A DNA stretch of 64,000 nt from Arctopsyche grandis (Eukaryota; Arthropoda; Insecta; Trichoptera; Hydropsychidae). The notes under the pieces are model-generated. The model was not told the origin of the DNA, did no database searches, and was given only the letters and a program-made list of their open reading frames with translations. The position numbers and the translations under genes were made by a program. This document shows positions 12,046 through 23,545 of this stretch, piece by piece (the first letter of the stretch is position 1; the number at the start of each line of letters is the position of its first letter). The stretch is taken from assembly GCF_051622035.1 (NCBI RefSeq), contig NC_135367.1, positions 25,798,001 to 25,862,000 on the forward strand, read 5' to 3'.

Positions 12046-14201
12046 CATTATTATGAACTAATCCCAAATCATTTTGGTCATATATAAATTCAAAAAAAAA
12101 TACCTCCTCTTCATATCCTTCCGTAATGTATTATGGAAATAAGTCGGCTTCACATGGTTCTGAAATCTGTACCATTTTTGCTGACTATTTTGACTCCACT
12201 TTCAATAGTGATTCTACCATTAACCTTTCTATCTCTAATACAGATACTTCTTCTTGTAACTTATCTACTTTTCATTTTGACTTATCTACTGTACTCAGTC
12301 ACATCAACTCTCTCAATGTTAATCTTGGTGCGGGTTGTGATGGTTTGCCTTATTTTTTCCTTGTTAAATGTGCTGTCCCATTATCTCTTCCCATAACAAT
12401 CCTTTTCAATCTTTCTATGTCGAACGGTAAATTTCCTGACTATTGGAAATTATCTTACATCACCCCTATTTTTAAAAAAGGTGATAAGAATCTTATTGAG
12501 AATTACCGTCCTATATCTAAACTATCTGTCATTAGTAAAATCTTTGAAAAAATTATCTATAATTTCCTTTTCTCCAATTTCAAAAACTACATTATACCTG
12601 AACAACATGGTTTTTTTAAGGGGAGATCGGTAGAGACTAACCTGCTTAATTTCACTAGTACTCTCACATCTTATATGGACAAACGAATCCAAATAGACGT
12701 CGTTTATACGGATTTCTCTAAAGCTTTTGATAAAATCAATCACAACCTTTTACTCAATAAACTTTGGTCCCTTGGAATCCGAGGAAATTTATTTCGTTGG
12801 ATCTCTTCGTATATACTAAATCGTCACCAAATCATAATTCTCAATGGTTTTAGATCATCACTTAGAAATATTCCTTCCGGTGTCCCACAAGGGTCGCATT
12901 TAGGTCCCTTATTCTTTTTACTCTATATTAATGATATCTCATACATCTTCAAACATTCCTTTATACTTCTTTATATACACCATAGACGATTGTCATAAGA
13001 TACAAGAAGATCTAGATAGATTCTCTATATATTGTTTAAATAATGATCTTTTTATTAATCTAGAAAAATGCTCTATTTTAAATTTCACTAGAAATAAGTC
13101 AATTATTACTAATCAATATCAATTAAATCATTCAATCCTTAACACGTCATCTTCTATTAAGGATCTTGGTGTAATACTCAATAATAAACTAGATTTCTCT
13201 GAACATATTTCTTTTATTACCAACAAAGCATTTAAATCTCTTGGATTCCTACTCCGCTCAACAAAACCCTTTAATGATCCTTATGTACTAAAATTACTTT
13301 ATTTTTCCTTTGTAAGGTCTCACCTTGAATTTGCCTCAATTATCTGGTCACCTTTTTATTTATCCCATATTAATTGTATTGAGAAAGTTCAACTTAAATT
13401 TATTAAATCCTTACGCTACCTTTTTCCTACCTATACCCATTCTACTGTTTCCGACATTTTAAAAATCCTTTCTTTTAACAATCTTTCTGTCAGGCGACGA
13501 CATTCTGATGCTATATTCTTCTTTAAGCTCATAAATGGTTTTCTTGATTGTTCTGATTTACTGAATAAGGTTAATTTCAGAATCCCAGTTCGATACTCTA
13601 GACGCGTTGCACTCTTTTCACTTGATCCTTTCAATACTAATTCCCAAAAATATTTTTATCTGCAGCGCGTTTATCGTATGTTTAACGGAGAGCTGAATGA
13701 GGTTGATCTGTTTGGTATTTCCCTACATCAATTCAGGTCTAACATCAAGAGAATCTTGACCGATTGATTCATTTTTTCTCCTATTATATTTTTCCAATAT
13801 TTCCATTATTTTTATACTTTAGTTTAGTTATGTAATGTGCTATTTAATCATATTACAGCTTTCATTCTTTTCCTTTTCATTTGTTTATTTTGTATTTACC
13901 TTTTTCATTTGTTTTTTATATTTGTAAATTTCAATTTCTTCTTATATTCTATCTTATAACCTTTTCCAAATATTTTAATACTATAGTTTAATTATGCAAT
14001 GTACTACATATTTTGTCATGCCTTTATTCTTTACTTTTTAATTTGTTTTCCTTATATTTATCTTTTTCATTTTTGTAAAAATCTATTATTGGACTCGGAT
14101 GTTACATATATTATTTATTTACTTTTTGTTTTTTTTATACCTATCTCTGTACATCCTGTCTGTTGATTTTTCAATTAATAAAATAAAATAAAATAAAAAT
14201 A

Positions 14202-14208
<7 letters not shown>
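12046..14208 (+). mobile_element. LINE B: 5'-truncated Jockey-group non-LTR retrotransposon
   Basis: Starts abruptly after the AT array in the middle of the RT region, continues through the complete C-terminus (stop at 13765-13767), a 400-bp AT-rich 3' UTR and an (AAAAT)n tail at about 14178-14208, followed by (TA)n. No endonuclease or ORF1 is present, consistent with 5' truncation during target-primed reverse transcription. Confidence 0.85.
12091..13767 (+). pseudogene. LINE B reverse transcriptase, catalytic box deleted
   Basis: Frame 1 (to 12998) carries RT motifs in order: PDYWKLSYITPIFKKGDKN, NYRPISKLSVISKIFEKII, the motif A region YTDFSKAFDKINHNLL, and SGVPQGSHLGPLFFLLYIND. Frame 2 (from about 12970) carries DDCHKIQEDLDRFSIYCLNN, KDLGVILNNKLDFSEHI and the C-terminal domain ending SNIKRILTD. 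At the junction (12960-12990) the family's F/Y-ADD catalytic motif, which should lie between the IND-type motif and the DDCHKIQ segment, is missing, and the frame shifts. The copy is therefore catalytically dead. Clade assignment is by motif resemblance. Confidence 0.85.

Positions 14209-14271
<63 letters not shown>
14207..14271. repeat. (TA)n microsatellite
   Basis: About 62 bp of pure TA following the LINE B tail. Confidence 0.9.
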
Positions 14272-14273
<2 letters not shown>

Positions 14274-15465
14274 TGAACAACAAAAAGCTTTCAAAAATGA
14301 AAAAGACATCCAATAAAAAATATTTTAGAAAAAACGTTTAAAATCAATATACCCATAGCATCATGTACATATATTGAAGAACATGTATTCTTCTAGAAGT
14401 ATCTTGAAGAATACATGTAACTGGAAATCGGTTCGTTATACCAATGCCGCGGATAGGTTAACTCGCGACTCGCCGTGTCACAATATTCCGCTCGACAGCG
14501 TGCGAGTTTTCCGATTGTGCAATGGTTTTTCCGACCGCGTCTATATGTACAAATGGAGCGGATCTTGGAGGAGGCTGGGGTCGTACAAACTATTGTGGCC
14601 GACTGAGAGCAAATCCCGGTTCGGCGGCTGCATCGCAGACATTTTCCGGCTCGCCGCCGCCAATAAATAATGCCGTCGATAATATTTCCGACTCGTTTCC
14701 GGTACGAGACTTCCGGCACAATCGCATTTCTCAATGCATCGAGATCGCGCTTCGAATTTCTCAAATGTTCGGTACGCCTCGAGAGTTTTCATCTCTGACC
14801 CGTTTCGTTCGTTCGATACGCTTCGAAAATGCATTATTTGATTTGTATGTATGATGCTCTTTATAGATTATGGTGAATTAGAAACTCCAATTGAACAGGA
14901 ACTGACGCTCCGAGAGAAAAATCGTCAGTTAAATTATTTCTACGTTATATTGGTCCTCCAACTGGAGTCTCTTTCATTAGTACGAATGTATGAGGTGAGA
15001 CCTTTTTTGTAATTTGCTATACATATCTTCTGTCGTAGTTGAATATACATAGGTATGCCTTTATACACACTATTATATAAGTATACTAATGTAATAGAAT
15101 ATGAATACTTTTTAACTGATCTCTTAAAGTTGTACGGATGAGTTGTAAAGATTGATATATTATAATAAGAATTTGAATTATTGCCGAAGATCAATTTGAA
15201 TGAATACAAGATAAATTTTACTTTTGAATTTGGGTATAGAATAAACAGAATTTTCGTACTAAGAATTGTTATGGATTTTTATATTACGTTTTAACTACAA
15301 TAATATGAACAATGAATTATCATCAGAATTGATAAGTTATAAAAGATAAAATTAAGTATTTGAAAAATAAATATATGCATAGTTTTTTATTAATTATATT
15401 ATAAAATATTTATTTAAAATATCTATGATTGATCTCGAAATTAAGTGGACGAAATTAAGAAAATG
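14272..15465. other. non-coding; single-copy GC island at 14430-14830
   Basis: 14430-14830 is GC-moderate, CpG-containing and shares nothing with the window's repeats. Several overlapping frames are open on both strands (a composition effect); none has a recognisable domain or splice-linked partner. Could be a regulatory element or an unrecognised exon. The rest is AT-rich with nothing identified. Confidence 0.4.
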
Positions 15466-15469
15466 TGTG

Positions 15470-15830
15470 AATTGAATTGTGTTGGAGAGGCCTTCATCCA
15501 GCAATGTATGGCGAATTGCTGTAGATGATGATGCACCAGGAAGGCCTAGCAGTGAAACCTCAATGCGTCTTCATGGCCAATTATAAACATCGAATAACAA
15601 TAATTTATAGAGCAATTTTACATAACATCGTAAAGACATCTATGGATAAATTTGGCAAACATTTTTGCAGAATTTTATAAATCAGTCAATTCAAGATGCT
15701 AAAACTAAAATTTTGCTAGAAATAGGACAAGGTTGCCAGTTTGTTGGAACCGTTTCAATGAAATCAGATAAATTGGCAAACTCTTGACCGATCGAAAAGT
15801 ACACTTTCAAAATTAATGAACGATTCTTAT
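15470..15830 (-). repeat. SINE (minus) joined to a LINE F 3' terminus
   Basis: 15478-15535 on the plus strand reads tgttggagaggccttcatcc and agcaatgtatggcgaattgc, matching the end of LINE F. From 15536 the complement of the SINE follows in reverse order: ccaggaaggcctag (tail stem), ggccaattataaac, gacatctatgg, then ggaaccgtttcaatgaaatc and aaattggcaaactcttgacc. The tRNA-like head is missing, so the SINE is 5'-truncated. Confidence 0.65.
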
Positions 15831-17499
15831 TATTACATACCTCCTTTACGTTTCACTTACGATTACAATTCAGGAAAAAAATTGCCTCTTATCCGATCGT
15901 TTTATACTTTGCCATATTGCTCATTTTGGTCATCAATATAAGTAAATGGATCCTCCGCCATTGATGGTGCAAAAATATCGTGTTTGAAAAAAGACGCGTT
16001 TGAAATTTGAATTTTTGAAAAGTGGGTGACGTTTATCCAGTTTTTAGTTTTAAACATAGATGGCGGTAGTAAAATAAAATTATTGGTATTTTTATTCAAA
16101 ATAATAATTTTATATTTCTCAAAATGAAGATAAGTGGACTTCCATCAATTTCAAATATAACGGCTCATATATAAAAAATCTCTATAAAATTTTTAACCAC
16201 AATTCTAATAAGGCCGTTCAGAAATCGTGTAATTTTTATTTTTAGAAAATGGGTATAAAAATAATTATAAATATGGATAAGAAAAAAATCTAAAAATTTT
16301 CTATTGACGTAACCGGTTAACCGGTTAATCAAAAATAGTTTTTTTTTTTGGCATTGTAGCATTTTAATTAATTAAAAAATTCTTAATATTGATGCAGATA
16401 ATTATAGTTATTACAAAAAGTTAGTTATAGATTTGAATTAAAGGGTTTTTATTTCATAAATAAAATTACAAAAAAGTTTGCTCCGAATTAGAATTTATTT
16501 GTTTTCGTATTTGTAATATTTTCAAAAAAACCCAAATTTCGTCAGACAAAAAAATCGAAAGTGAAGTAAGAAGAGACTAGTAAAAAAACAAGCTAACCGG
16601 TTTTGGTGTAACCGATGTTGGAATCCCTACAAATCGATCGCATACATACACAATTCCCTATTTATTTTCAGCGAATACACCCATTTATCCAACACAGTTT
16701 AAGAATCACTGACATGCTCCATGACTGTTTTAACTCCCGTACACACACGCTTATTGAATTTAGCGCGCCACTCAATAAAACGCGACGCGGGGTAATTAAT
16801 TAGACGACCCTCCTCTCTGCTTCCTATCGTACATATTATACATACATAGGTATACACATAATTCGATAATATAAAACTGACGGCAACTTAAGTTGATCAT
16901 CGCCTCCATTAACGTCGCTAATTCGTTTTGCAACGAGCCGTTTCGCCGTTAAAAGCTCTCGGACAGTCCGTTTCGTGTGTGGGTGTGTTTCTATATGAGC
17001 GTGCTAATTAGATCAGCGTCACACAGAAAATTGCATTCTTTGCCAATTTTGATGTACTAATTAATTTTGGCCGTAGTGGAAACTCGGCAGGGGTTCAAAA
17101 ATTATCAGAGCCGTATATTAAATTATAATACGGTATGGGCGCAGGAAAATTAAGGACACGGTATACGCTGTTCGTCGTTCAGTAAATACTAGTGTAGTTT
17201 ACTAGGGACGCATTTTGTTATTTTAAATCCTTTTTATTTATTTACTTATTTTTTTACATATTTAATTACTATTTATAGTAACTTGTAACCGTCTCACTGT
17301 CCATCAATTCAACTCTCCCCCTGTTCATCTATGCTTCTGTCTAAATTCATTCCAAATTCTGTACATCTGACCATCCATGTGTTCATATATCCATATATCT
17401 TTCTACCTGTCTATCCAGCTACATATCTATTCATTTACTAGTGTTTTCCTTAGTCAATATAAACTTAAATTTGCCTGTCCATCGGTTTATCAATCAATT
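15831..17499. other. non-coding, no recognised gene
   Basis: Contains the small dispersed word CAAATATAACGGCTCATATA at 16152-16171. About 16880-17000 is less AT-rich and appears single-copy. Open frames here (15902-16099, 16165-16362, 16615-16803) lack motifs. Confidence 0.5.
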
Positions 17500-17504
17500 T
17501 ATAC

Positions 17505-17645
17505 ATATAGCCAGCAGTATGGCTTAATGGTAGCGTGTATGTTTAGCACCAAGTGATCGGTGGGTTCGATCCGCCATACTGCTGGTTAGATTTGGGGGTA
17601 TTTGTGACTCCAAATCGATCGTTTCTTATCAGAGTTTGCCAATTT
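17505..17645 (+). repeat. SINE head, interrupted by LINE A
   Basis: tRNA-like head at 17511-17585: CCAGCAGTATGGC at the left pairs perfectly with GCCATACTGCTGG at the right across 75 nt, with an A-box-like TGGCTTAATGGT and B-box-like GGGTTCGATCC. The body (tttgtgactcc, gatcgtttcttatcagagtttgcc) stops at aatttt, where LINE A begins. The remaining SINE body resumes at 20529, so the two halves are one element. It is not a functional tRNA gene: the anticodon arm is poor. Confidence 0.85.
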
Positions 17646-20434
17646 TTGCTCACAAGGATGAGGTTTGGAGTTTAACTGTAAGTCAAAAACCATTATTTAT
17701 AGGTTTAAGTGAAACGCATGTAACTAGTGATTTTGAAGATTTTGAGCTGAATATAGATGGATATTGTGTTTTGAGATGTGACTCTAATTCTAGACATACG
17801 GGTGGGGTACTATTGTATTTAAGGGATGATTTAAGTTACGGTAATGTAATAGTTAATAAGGTTGATGGTGAGTTTTGGACAATTGGTGTGGATCTGCTTG
17901 TGAATGGAGTTACTGTGTTTTTGCTAGTAATTTACCGCTCTCCGAATGGTAGAAGTGGAAGATTTCTTAAATTTTTAGAAGAATTGAGTGAAAGAAGTAT
18001 AGATGTGAGTAAAAATATAATTATGTTTGGGGACTGGAATTTTAATTGGTTACAGACAGAAGAATTTTATGTAAAAAAGTTGAGAAATTGGGTAAATGAA
18101 TTGGGTTTTAAACAAAAAGTGACGGAAGCAACGAGAGTGAATAATTTATCAAGCTCTCTCATTGATTTGGTTATAACAAATATAATGGATCTGCGGTGTG
18201 ACGTGAAAGATGTACCGAGAATAGGAGACCATTCTATTGTCAACATGTTTTTGGGACAGCGGTTTAGTAACGGAGGACTTAAAAATATGCAGGTGACTGA
18301 AAGAGAAAACATTGATTATCAATTGATGAATGAATTGTTAAAGGAGTGTGTATGGGGAAAGGATGGTGATAGTGTGAATGAAATGTGGGAGATAATGTAT
18401 CGTAATATAACATATTCTAAAAGTAAATGCGTAAAAACCACAAGAATCATGCATAAGCATAAGCTGAAACCTTGGTTTACCAAGGAAGTAAAGGAAAGCT
18501 TAGTTGATAAGAATGTTAGTTATAAAAGATATAAAATTATTAAGGCTATGGATGGAATCCAATTAGAAAAGGCTTGGTTAGAGTATAAAAGAAAGAGGAA
18601 TAAATGTGTGAATGTTTTACGTAATGCGAAGAGGGATTGGCATGAAAGAAATATTGATGGTGCAAAAAAAGATCCCACAAAAATGTGGCGAATAATTAAA
18701 ACTTTGATTTCCGGGGGAAAAAATGTTTCTTTGAATGAATTAGAAGTCGAGGGAGTAGTATATAATGATAAAGAGGATATGGTTGAAAGATTGAACGAGT
18801 TTTACATCAATAGTGTGAATGATATAGTTAATTCAATACAAACAAGGCATAATAGTGTGAATGATGATATTAATTTGGGTTTAAATAAGTTTGAAAGGTT
18901 TAAATTAGTGGAAATGGAGGGATTAAATGGTGTATTGAAGGGCATGAAATCAGTTTCTAGTATGGATGGATTGACTCTAGATATTTTAATCAACACTTGG
19001 GACATGGTTGGACCTCAGTTACTGAAATTAATAAATGAATCGTTAGAAGTGGGATCCGTCCCGGATGCATGGAAGGTGTCTACTATTGTACCGGTACCAA
19101 AGGTTACGGGCACACATAAAGCCAGTGAAATGAGGCCCATCAATATGTTACCAATTGTTGAGAAGATGCTGGAGGAAATCGTTATGATTCAATTGAAAGA
19201 GTTCATTAGTATAAATGATTGTTTGGTTGTGGAACAGTCTGGATTTAGAGTGAAACATTCAACAGAAACTGCTATCCAATTGGTGGTTTCTGATTGGATG
19301 GAGACGATGGATGAATCTAGCATGGTTGTTGGAGCAGTTTTTCTAGATTTTAAGCGAGCGTTCGAGACAGTAGATAGGAATATTTTATTACAAAAATTAT
19401 ATAAGTTAGGAATAAATGGTATAGTATTAAAGTGGCTTCAATCATACTTAAATAATAGAAGGCAAAGAGTAAAAATTGATAAGGTGTTATCCTCTGAATT
19501 TGTAACACCTCATGGAGTGCCGCAAGGGTCCAAATTGGGACCCTTATTATTTATATTATATATAAACGATATTGTTAAGGTAATTAAGATGTGTAAAATA
19601 CATTTGTTTGCAGATGATACATTGATATATATAATTGGAAAGAATGTTGATGTAATGTCTGAGATTTTAAATATAGAATTAAATTATGTGAATGACTGGT
19701 TGTGTGAAAATAAATTAAAGTTGAATGTGAATAAAACAAAAATGATGTGGTTGAATGGTAAAAATAAAAATATATTGAATGAAATTAGAATTGATGATAA
19801 GTTAATTGAAAAAGTTGAAAATATAAAATACTTAGGTGTATACATAGATTCAGGACTAAATTTTAAAATGCACGCTGACTATATAATAAAAAAAATGGCT
19901 AGAAAAGTTGGTGTATTATGTAGATTAAGAAATATTTTAAGTAAAAAAAGTAAAATTTTAGTGTTTAATTCAATTGTCTTGCCACATGTGGTTTATTGTG
20001 CCACTGTGCTTAATTTGTTTAGTGGCCAAGATTTAGAAAAAATGCAAAAAATACAGAATAAAGCTATGAGAGCTATTTTGAATGTGAGTAGATTTAAGAG
20101 TATTGGAAGTATGTTAGATGAATTAGGATGGATGAGTATTAGAATTAGTCTAAATATTAGTACATTGTCTTTTGTTTATAAGTTAGATCATAAGTTATTA
20201 CCTAAGTATTTTGATGATTATATAATAAGGAATAGAGATAAACATAGTTTTTATACTAGAAATAAGGACAAACTAGTTGTAAGTAGAGTAAGAAAGAATA
20301 AGACGGCTGGGGGTGTTTTTCACAGGGGTGTGCTCATGTATAATGCCCTCCCTGAGTGCGTCAGGTCTGCTAAAAACATGGATGCATTCCTGCGAGGTGC
20401 GAAGAGACACCTCTGTGAGGGACAGTACATATAA
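17636..20434 (+). CDS. LINE A copy 1 ORF2: endonuclease-reverse transcriptase
   Basis: About 930 uninterrupted codons. An APE-type endonuclease fills roughly residues 10-215: LSETHVTS, VIYRSPNG, MFGDWNFNWL, SSSLIDLVITN and GDHSIV match the E, GDFN, SxIDxxxT and SDH catalytic motifs. The reverse transcriptase spans about 470-740: STIVPVPK, MRPINMLP, VEQSGFRVKHSTETA, motif A FLDFKRAFETVDR, HGVPQGSKLGPLLFILYIND, and catalytic LFADDTLIY near residue 660. The C-terminal domain ends at RRHLCEGQYI. The first few endonuclease residues are lost by 5' truncation and the frame runs in from the SINE with no element-derived ATG, so the copy cannot be expressed normally, yet the coding part has no stop or frameshift, implying recent insertion. 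Known for the family: nicking of target DNA and target-primed reverse transcription. Clade (CR1/Jockey group) is inferred. Confidence 0.9.
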   Translation: MPIFAHKDEVWSLTVSQKPLFIGLSETHVTSDFEDFELNIDGYCVLRCDSNSRHTGGVLLYLRDDLSYGNVIVNKVDGEFWTIGVDLLVNGVTVFLLVIYRSPNGRSGRFLKFLEELSERSIDVSKNIIMFGDWNFNWLQTEEFYVKKLRNWVNELGFKQKVTEATRVNNLSSSLIDLVITNIMDLRCDVKDVPRIGDHSIVNMFLGQRFSNGGLKNMQVTERENIDYQLMNELLKECVWGKDGDSVNEMWEIMYRNITYSKSKCVKTTRIMHKHKLKPWFTKEVKESLVDKNVSYKRYKIIKAMDGIQLEKAWLEYKRKRNKCVNVLRNAKRDWHERNIDGAKKDPTKMWRIIKTLISGGKNVSLNELEVEGVVYNDKEDMVERLNEFYINSVNDIVNSIQTRHNSVNDDINLGLNKFERFKLVEMEGLNGVLKGMKSVSSMDGLTLDILINTWDMVGPQLLKLINESLEVGSVPDAWKVSTIVPVPKVTGTHKASEMRPINMLPIVEKMLEEIVMIQLKEFISINDCLVVEQSGFRVKHSTETAIQLVVSDWMETMDESSMVVGAVFLDFKRAFETVDRNILLQKLYKLGINGIVLKWLQSYLNNRRQRVKIDKVLSSEFVTPHGVPQGSKLGPLLFILYINDIVKVIKMCKIHLFADDTLIYIIGKNVDVMSEILNIELNYVNDWLCENKLKLNVNKTKMMWLNGKNKNILNEIRIDDKLIEKVENIKYLGVYIDSGLNFKMHADYIIKKMARKVGVLCRLRNILSKKSKILVFNSIVLPHVVYCATVLNLFSGQDLEKMQKIQNKAMRAILNVSRFKSIGSMLDELGWMSIRISLNISTLSFVYKLDHKLLPKYFDDYIIRNRDKHSFYTRNKDKLVVSRVRKNKTAGGVFHRGVLMYNALPECVRSAKNMDAFLRGAKRHLCEGQYI

Positions 20435-20528
20435 GTTAATTATAAATTTTAGAGTTAAGTATAATAATTAAGATGTATTTTTTTTTAAATTAGCTTGATA
20501 GCTAAAATATATATAAATAAATAAATAA
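17646..20528 (+). mobile_element. LINE A copy 1, 5'-truncated, inserted in a SINE
   Basis: Begins at tgctcacaaggatgagg, equivalent to about 36089 of copy 2, so ORF1 and the first residues of ORF2 are missing. The 3' UTR (taagttaattataaatttta, gcttgatagctaaaatatat) ends in a (TAAA)n tail at 20508-20536. The SINE sequence aatttt precedes the element and (a)ttttatctgatcattg follows it, giving a short target duplication of about 5-6 bp. Confidence 0.9.
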
Positions 20529-20855
20529 ATAAATAAATTTTATCTGATCATTGTTGAAAGGTTCCTCAAAAATGGCAAAAAAATCATCTTTCCTGCTTTC
20601 ACAAATCTTCTGTATTTATTGTGTGTATAATTTGTAAAAATTATGTACAAAATTTAAATCTATTGATGTCTCAATGGATTTATTCTGTATTTAATTAATT
20701 AATTAATTTTTATTTCGTGTTCTTCAGCTTCTGGAAATACAGTGATTTATGTAATAATAAAATGCTGCATTGTTTGTAATTAATTGTCCAGGAAGGTGCA
20801 TTGGGGTCTTACTGTCAAGCCTTCCTGGTATATATCTATGTAAAAATAAAATAAA
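20529..20855 (+). repeat. SINE body and tail (second half of the interrupted SINE)
   Basis: Continues the 17.5 kb head: ttatctgatcattgttgaaagg, gatgtctcaatgg, aaatgctgcattgtttgtaatt, then tail stem CCAGGAAGG (20789) and CCTTCCTGG (20820-20828) enclosing tgcattggggtcttactgtc, and an AAAATAAAATAAAA end. Confidence 0.8.
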
Positions 20856-20860
20856 ATATG

Positions 20861-21260
20861 TAGCCAGTAGCGTGGCTCGGTGGTTGCGTTGATATTAAGC
20901 ACCGAGAGACGCCCTGGTTCAATACCGTGAGCTGACCTTGATTGAAAATAATTTATTCTGAGTATAATCTTAAATGCTGCTGGTCAGACTAGGATATTTG
21001 TGACTCCAAGTCAATGGTTTCCTTTCATAGTTTGCCAATTTATCTGATTTTATTTTTGAAGCCTGGTTCCTTCATCAAATTGGCAAAAACCATCCTACCC
21101 AATGTCACCACTATTTGAAAAAGATTTCAAATTTTTTTTATCGATAACATAGATGTCTCGATAATTCTTGTATATAGTATTTGTATTATGCTTATGTCTG
21201 GTCACAGTGACGCGTTAGAGTATTCTGTTATATCACTGTTGCAAAAAATATGTAAATAAA
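20861..21260 (+). repeat. tRNA-derived SINE
   Basis: A-box-like GTGGCTCGGTGG, B-box-like TGGTTCAATACC, and the body motifs tttgtgactcc, agtttgccaattt, aaattggcaaaaacc, tgtcaccactatttg and atagatgtctcg. The tail is different: a CAGTGA/TCACTG stem (about 21207-21236) enclosing cgcgttagagtattctgtta, then AAATAAATAAAG. It directly follows the previous SINE. Confidence 0.75.
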
Positions 21261-21540
21261 TAAAGAAATAAGTATGACTATTCGTAAGGGTACATACATA
21301 TATTATTATATACATATATGCGGTTCTAAAATGTATCATTATCACTACGCATGTCTGAAAAATGTATGTACTAAGTATTTTCTTAATAAATATGTTTGTC
21401 TGTTTTTGTTGTCCTTTATTTCGGTTAAATTACGTACATTATTGTACTTGGGATTATACAGGAGGTTTGTAATAAACATACATATGTATTTACATACATA
21501 CATACATACATAGATAAGTACATAGAGGTATAAATCATCC

Positions 21541-21860
21541 TTACCAGCAGCATATATCAGTGATTAGCGAGTAATGCTTTCGACAAAATGGTCACGGGTT
21601 CGATCCTTGGCCCGGTGCTGTTGGCAAGACCTTGAATATGCGACTTCAAGTCGATTCATTCCTATCTGAGTTTCCCAATGTTTCTGATTTCATTGCAACG
21701 GTTTCAAAACATTGGAAACCTTGTCCTATTTTTCGCAAAACTCGAGTTTCAGCATCTCGAATATGTTGATTTTTAAAATGCTACAAAAATGTTTGTCAAA
21801 TCTATCGATAGATGTCTCTGTGATGCCGTTTCAAATTTATATAAAAATAAAATTGCTCTA
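21541..21860 (+). repeat. SINE subfamily with diverged head
   Basis: accagcagcatatatcagtg, B-box-like GGGTTCGATCC and ggtgctgttgg, followed by gcgacttcaagtcgattc, gagtttcccaatgtttctga, gcaacggtttcaaaacattgg and atagatgtctc. Same module order as the main SINE but clearly diverged. The open frame 21712-21918 is an accident of the SINE body. Confidence 0.65.
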
Positions 21861-23115
21861 TAAAATTGGCAAGCAAGGCATATTTGTACAAATGTATATG
21901 TACATATATATAAAATGAAAAATCCAAAAAGATTTTATTTATTTACTATTTTACTATATTATATGGCATTTTCTTATATAAATTCTTATACAATGTTATT
22001 CAACTCGTATGTATAGGTACATGAATGTATGTATTATATAATATGAAGATATCACAATAAGATTTTTCCTCTTGATGTAGGGAGACTTGGGATGTGAATA
22101 AGGAAAGTAGAGGGTGTGGGTTTTAGGAAGGGGAATCTTTCAAATGTCTCGTTTCGGCTCATTTGATGATTTGATGCGAAACAACAGTCGGAAAAGCGAG
22201 CGAGGAAAATGCGCGTAAGTTTTTGCGGAAAACGCCCTCACCCGTCATAACATACTATTTCTTTGTTTGAAGATTTATTCGGCTAAAACATTGGGATTTT
22301 ATTGAAACAAATGGGTACTGTGGATCGAAAATTGTACGCGAATACAATTCTTATTAGCATACGGTAACATTTAATATTTATTTGTATATCTTGACTCAGT
22401 TCTAAAAGGCTCAATGTCACACTGTAAATAAATTTACCTTTCTTTTGGAACGAATCTGAAATAATACGAATATTTTGATGGCTAAATTATTAAGTAAATA
22501 TAAAATGTCTAGCTGCTATTGAGAGAGGCTGGTTCTAAAAGTTTTCACTTATTTGTTTGCTTCGATTGGTTTTCGTTGTATTTGATTCAATTTGATCACA
22601 GTTTGATTCAGTTCAACACTCAGTTTTATCATAAGACAAAGAGCATTAAATAAGATCAAACTGAGTATTTTGTGAGCATTTTTTTCACAAGCGTGTTACA
22701 ATAATTTTTAACAAAATATATGGATTTTTTTTGTTTGTGAAATTTTTTTTTGACTAATCGTCAAATTTCGAGATGCTGAAAACCTTAAAATTCCTGATAT
22801 ATACGTTTATGTATGTACATATGCACAATATATACATATGTACTGTAATGTTTAGTATTATAAATATTCTAACCATATGTGTCGCCTTGGGAAAATTCCT
22901 ATTATTGTACTTATGATAGAAATGAATTACACTATGCATCACGTATGTATAATAAATCAAATTCATAAAATCTGTCATTTTTCCGTGTTGAAACTATTTG
23001 CTTTTTTTCAATCCGGATAATTGAGGCTCTAGTGTACAATATAGCATATTCATAAAAATAATAAAAACATAGGATAAGCTTCTCAAAAGTAGGTCATATC
23101 CATTATATATATTTA
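21861..23115. other. non-coding, no recognised gene
   Basis: AT-rich with tatgtacatata tracts. 22080-22260 is less AT-rich and single-copy in appearance. At 22876-22892 ccatatgtgtcgccttggg is a short relic of a SINE tail. Confidence 0.5.
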
Positions 23116-23545
23116 ATCAGCAGTATGGCTCGGTGGTTGGGCTTTTTCGGCTGAGTTTGATCCCGATCGACCTCAATTGAAAAGAATTTATTCTGAGTAT
23201 TTTCTGTAATGCTACTGGTCAAACTTGGATATTTGTGACTCCAGGTCGATCGTTTCCTATCAAAGTTTGCCAATGTCTTCTGATTTCATTTTTGAAACGC
23301 TTTCTGATTAAATTGGCTAAAAACCTTCCTACCTATTATGTCACCACTATATGATTATATGTATGTACATATATACTGTGATTAATTTACAATATAAATT
23401 TATTTATAAATTCATAGATGTCTCGATAGTTTCGAGTTTTCTGTATCTCATGATTCAGTGAGTTGTGTAATAAAAATGCTGCATTGTTTGTAATTGACTA
23501 AAAAGGCGCATTGGGGCTTACCTGTTAGGCCTTCCTGGTATATTT
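23116..23545 (+). repeat. tRNA-derived SINE, near full length
   Basis: Head cagcagtatggctcggtgg, degraded B box (gtttgatcccgatcg), the full body through tgtcaccactatatg and atagatgtctcg, and the tail aaaaggcgcattggggctta and cctgttaggccttcctgg. The left arm of the tail stem has decayed here (actaaaaaggc for CCAGGAAGGC). Confidence 0.8.

Noticed and set aside
17511..17585. Functional tRNA gene
   Set aside because: A and B boxes and an acceptor-like stem exist, but the anticodon arm is poor and the sequence continues into a SINE body found in several copies.
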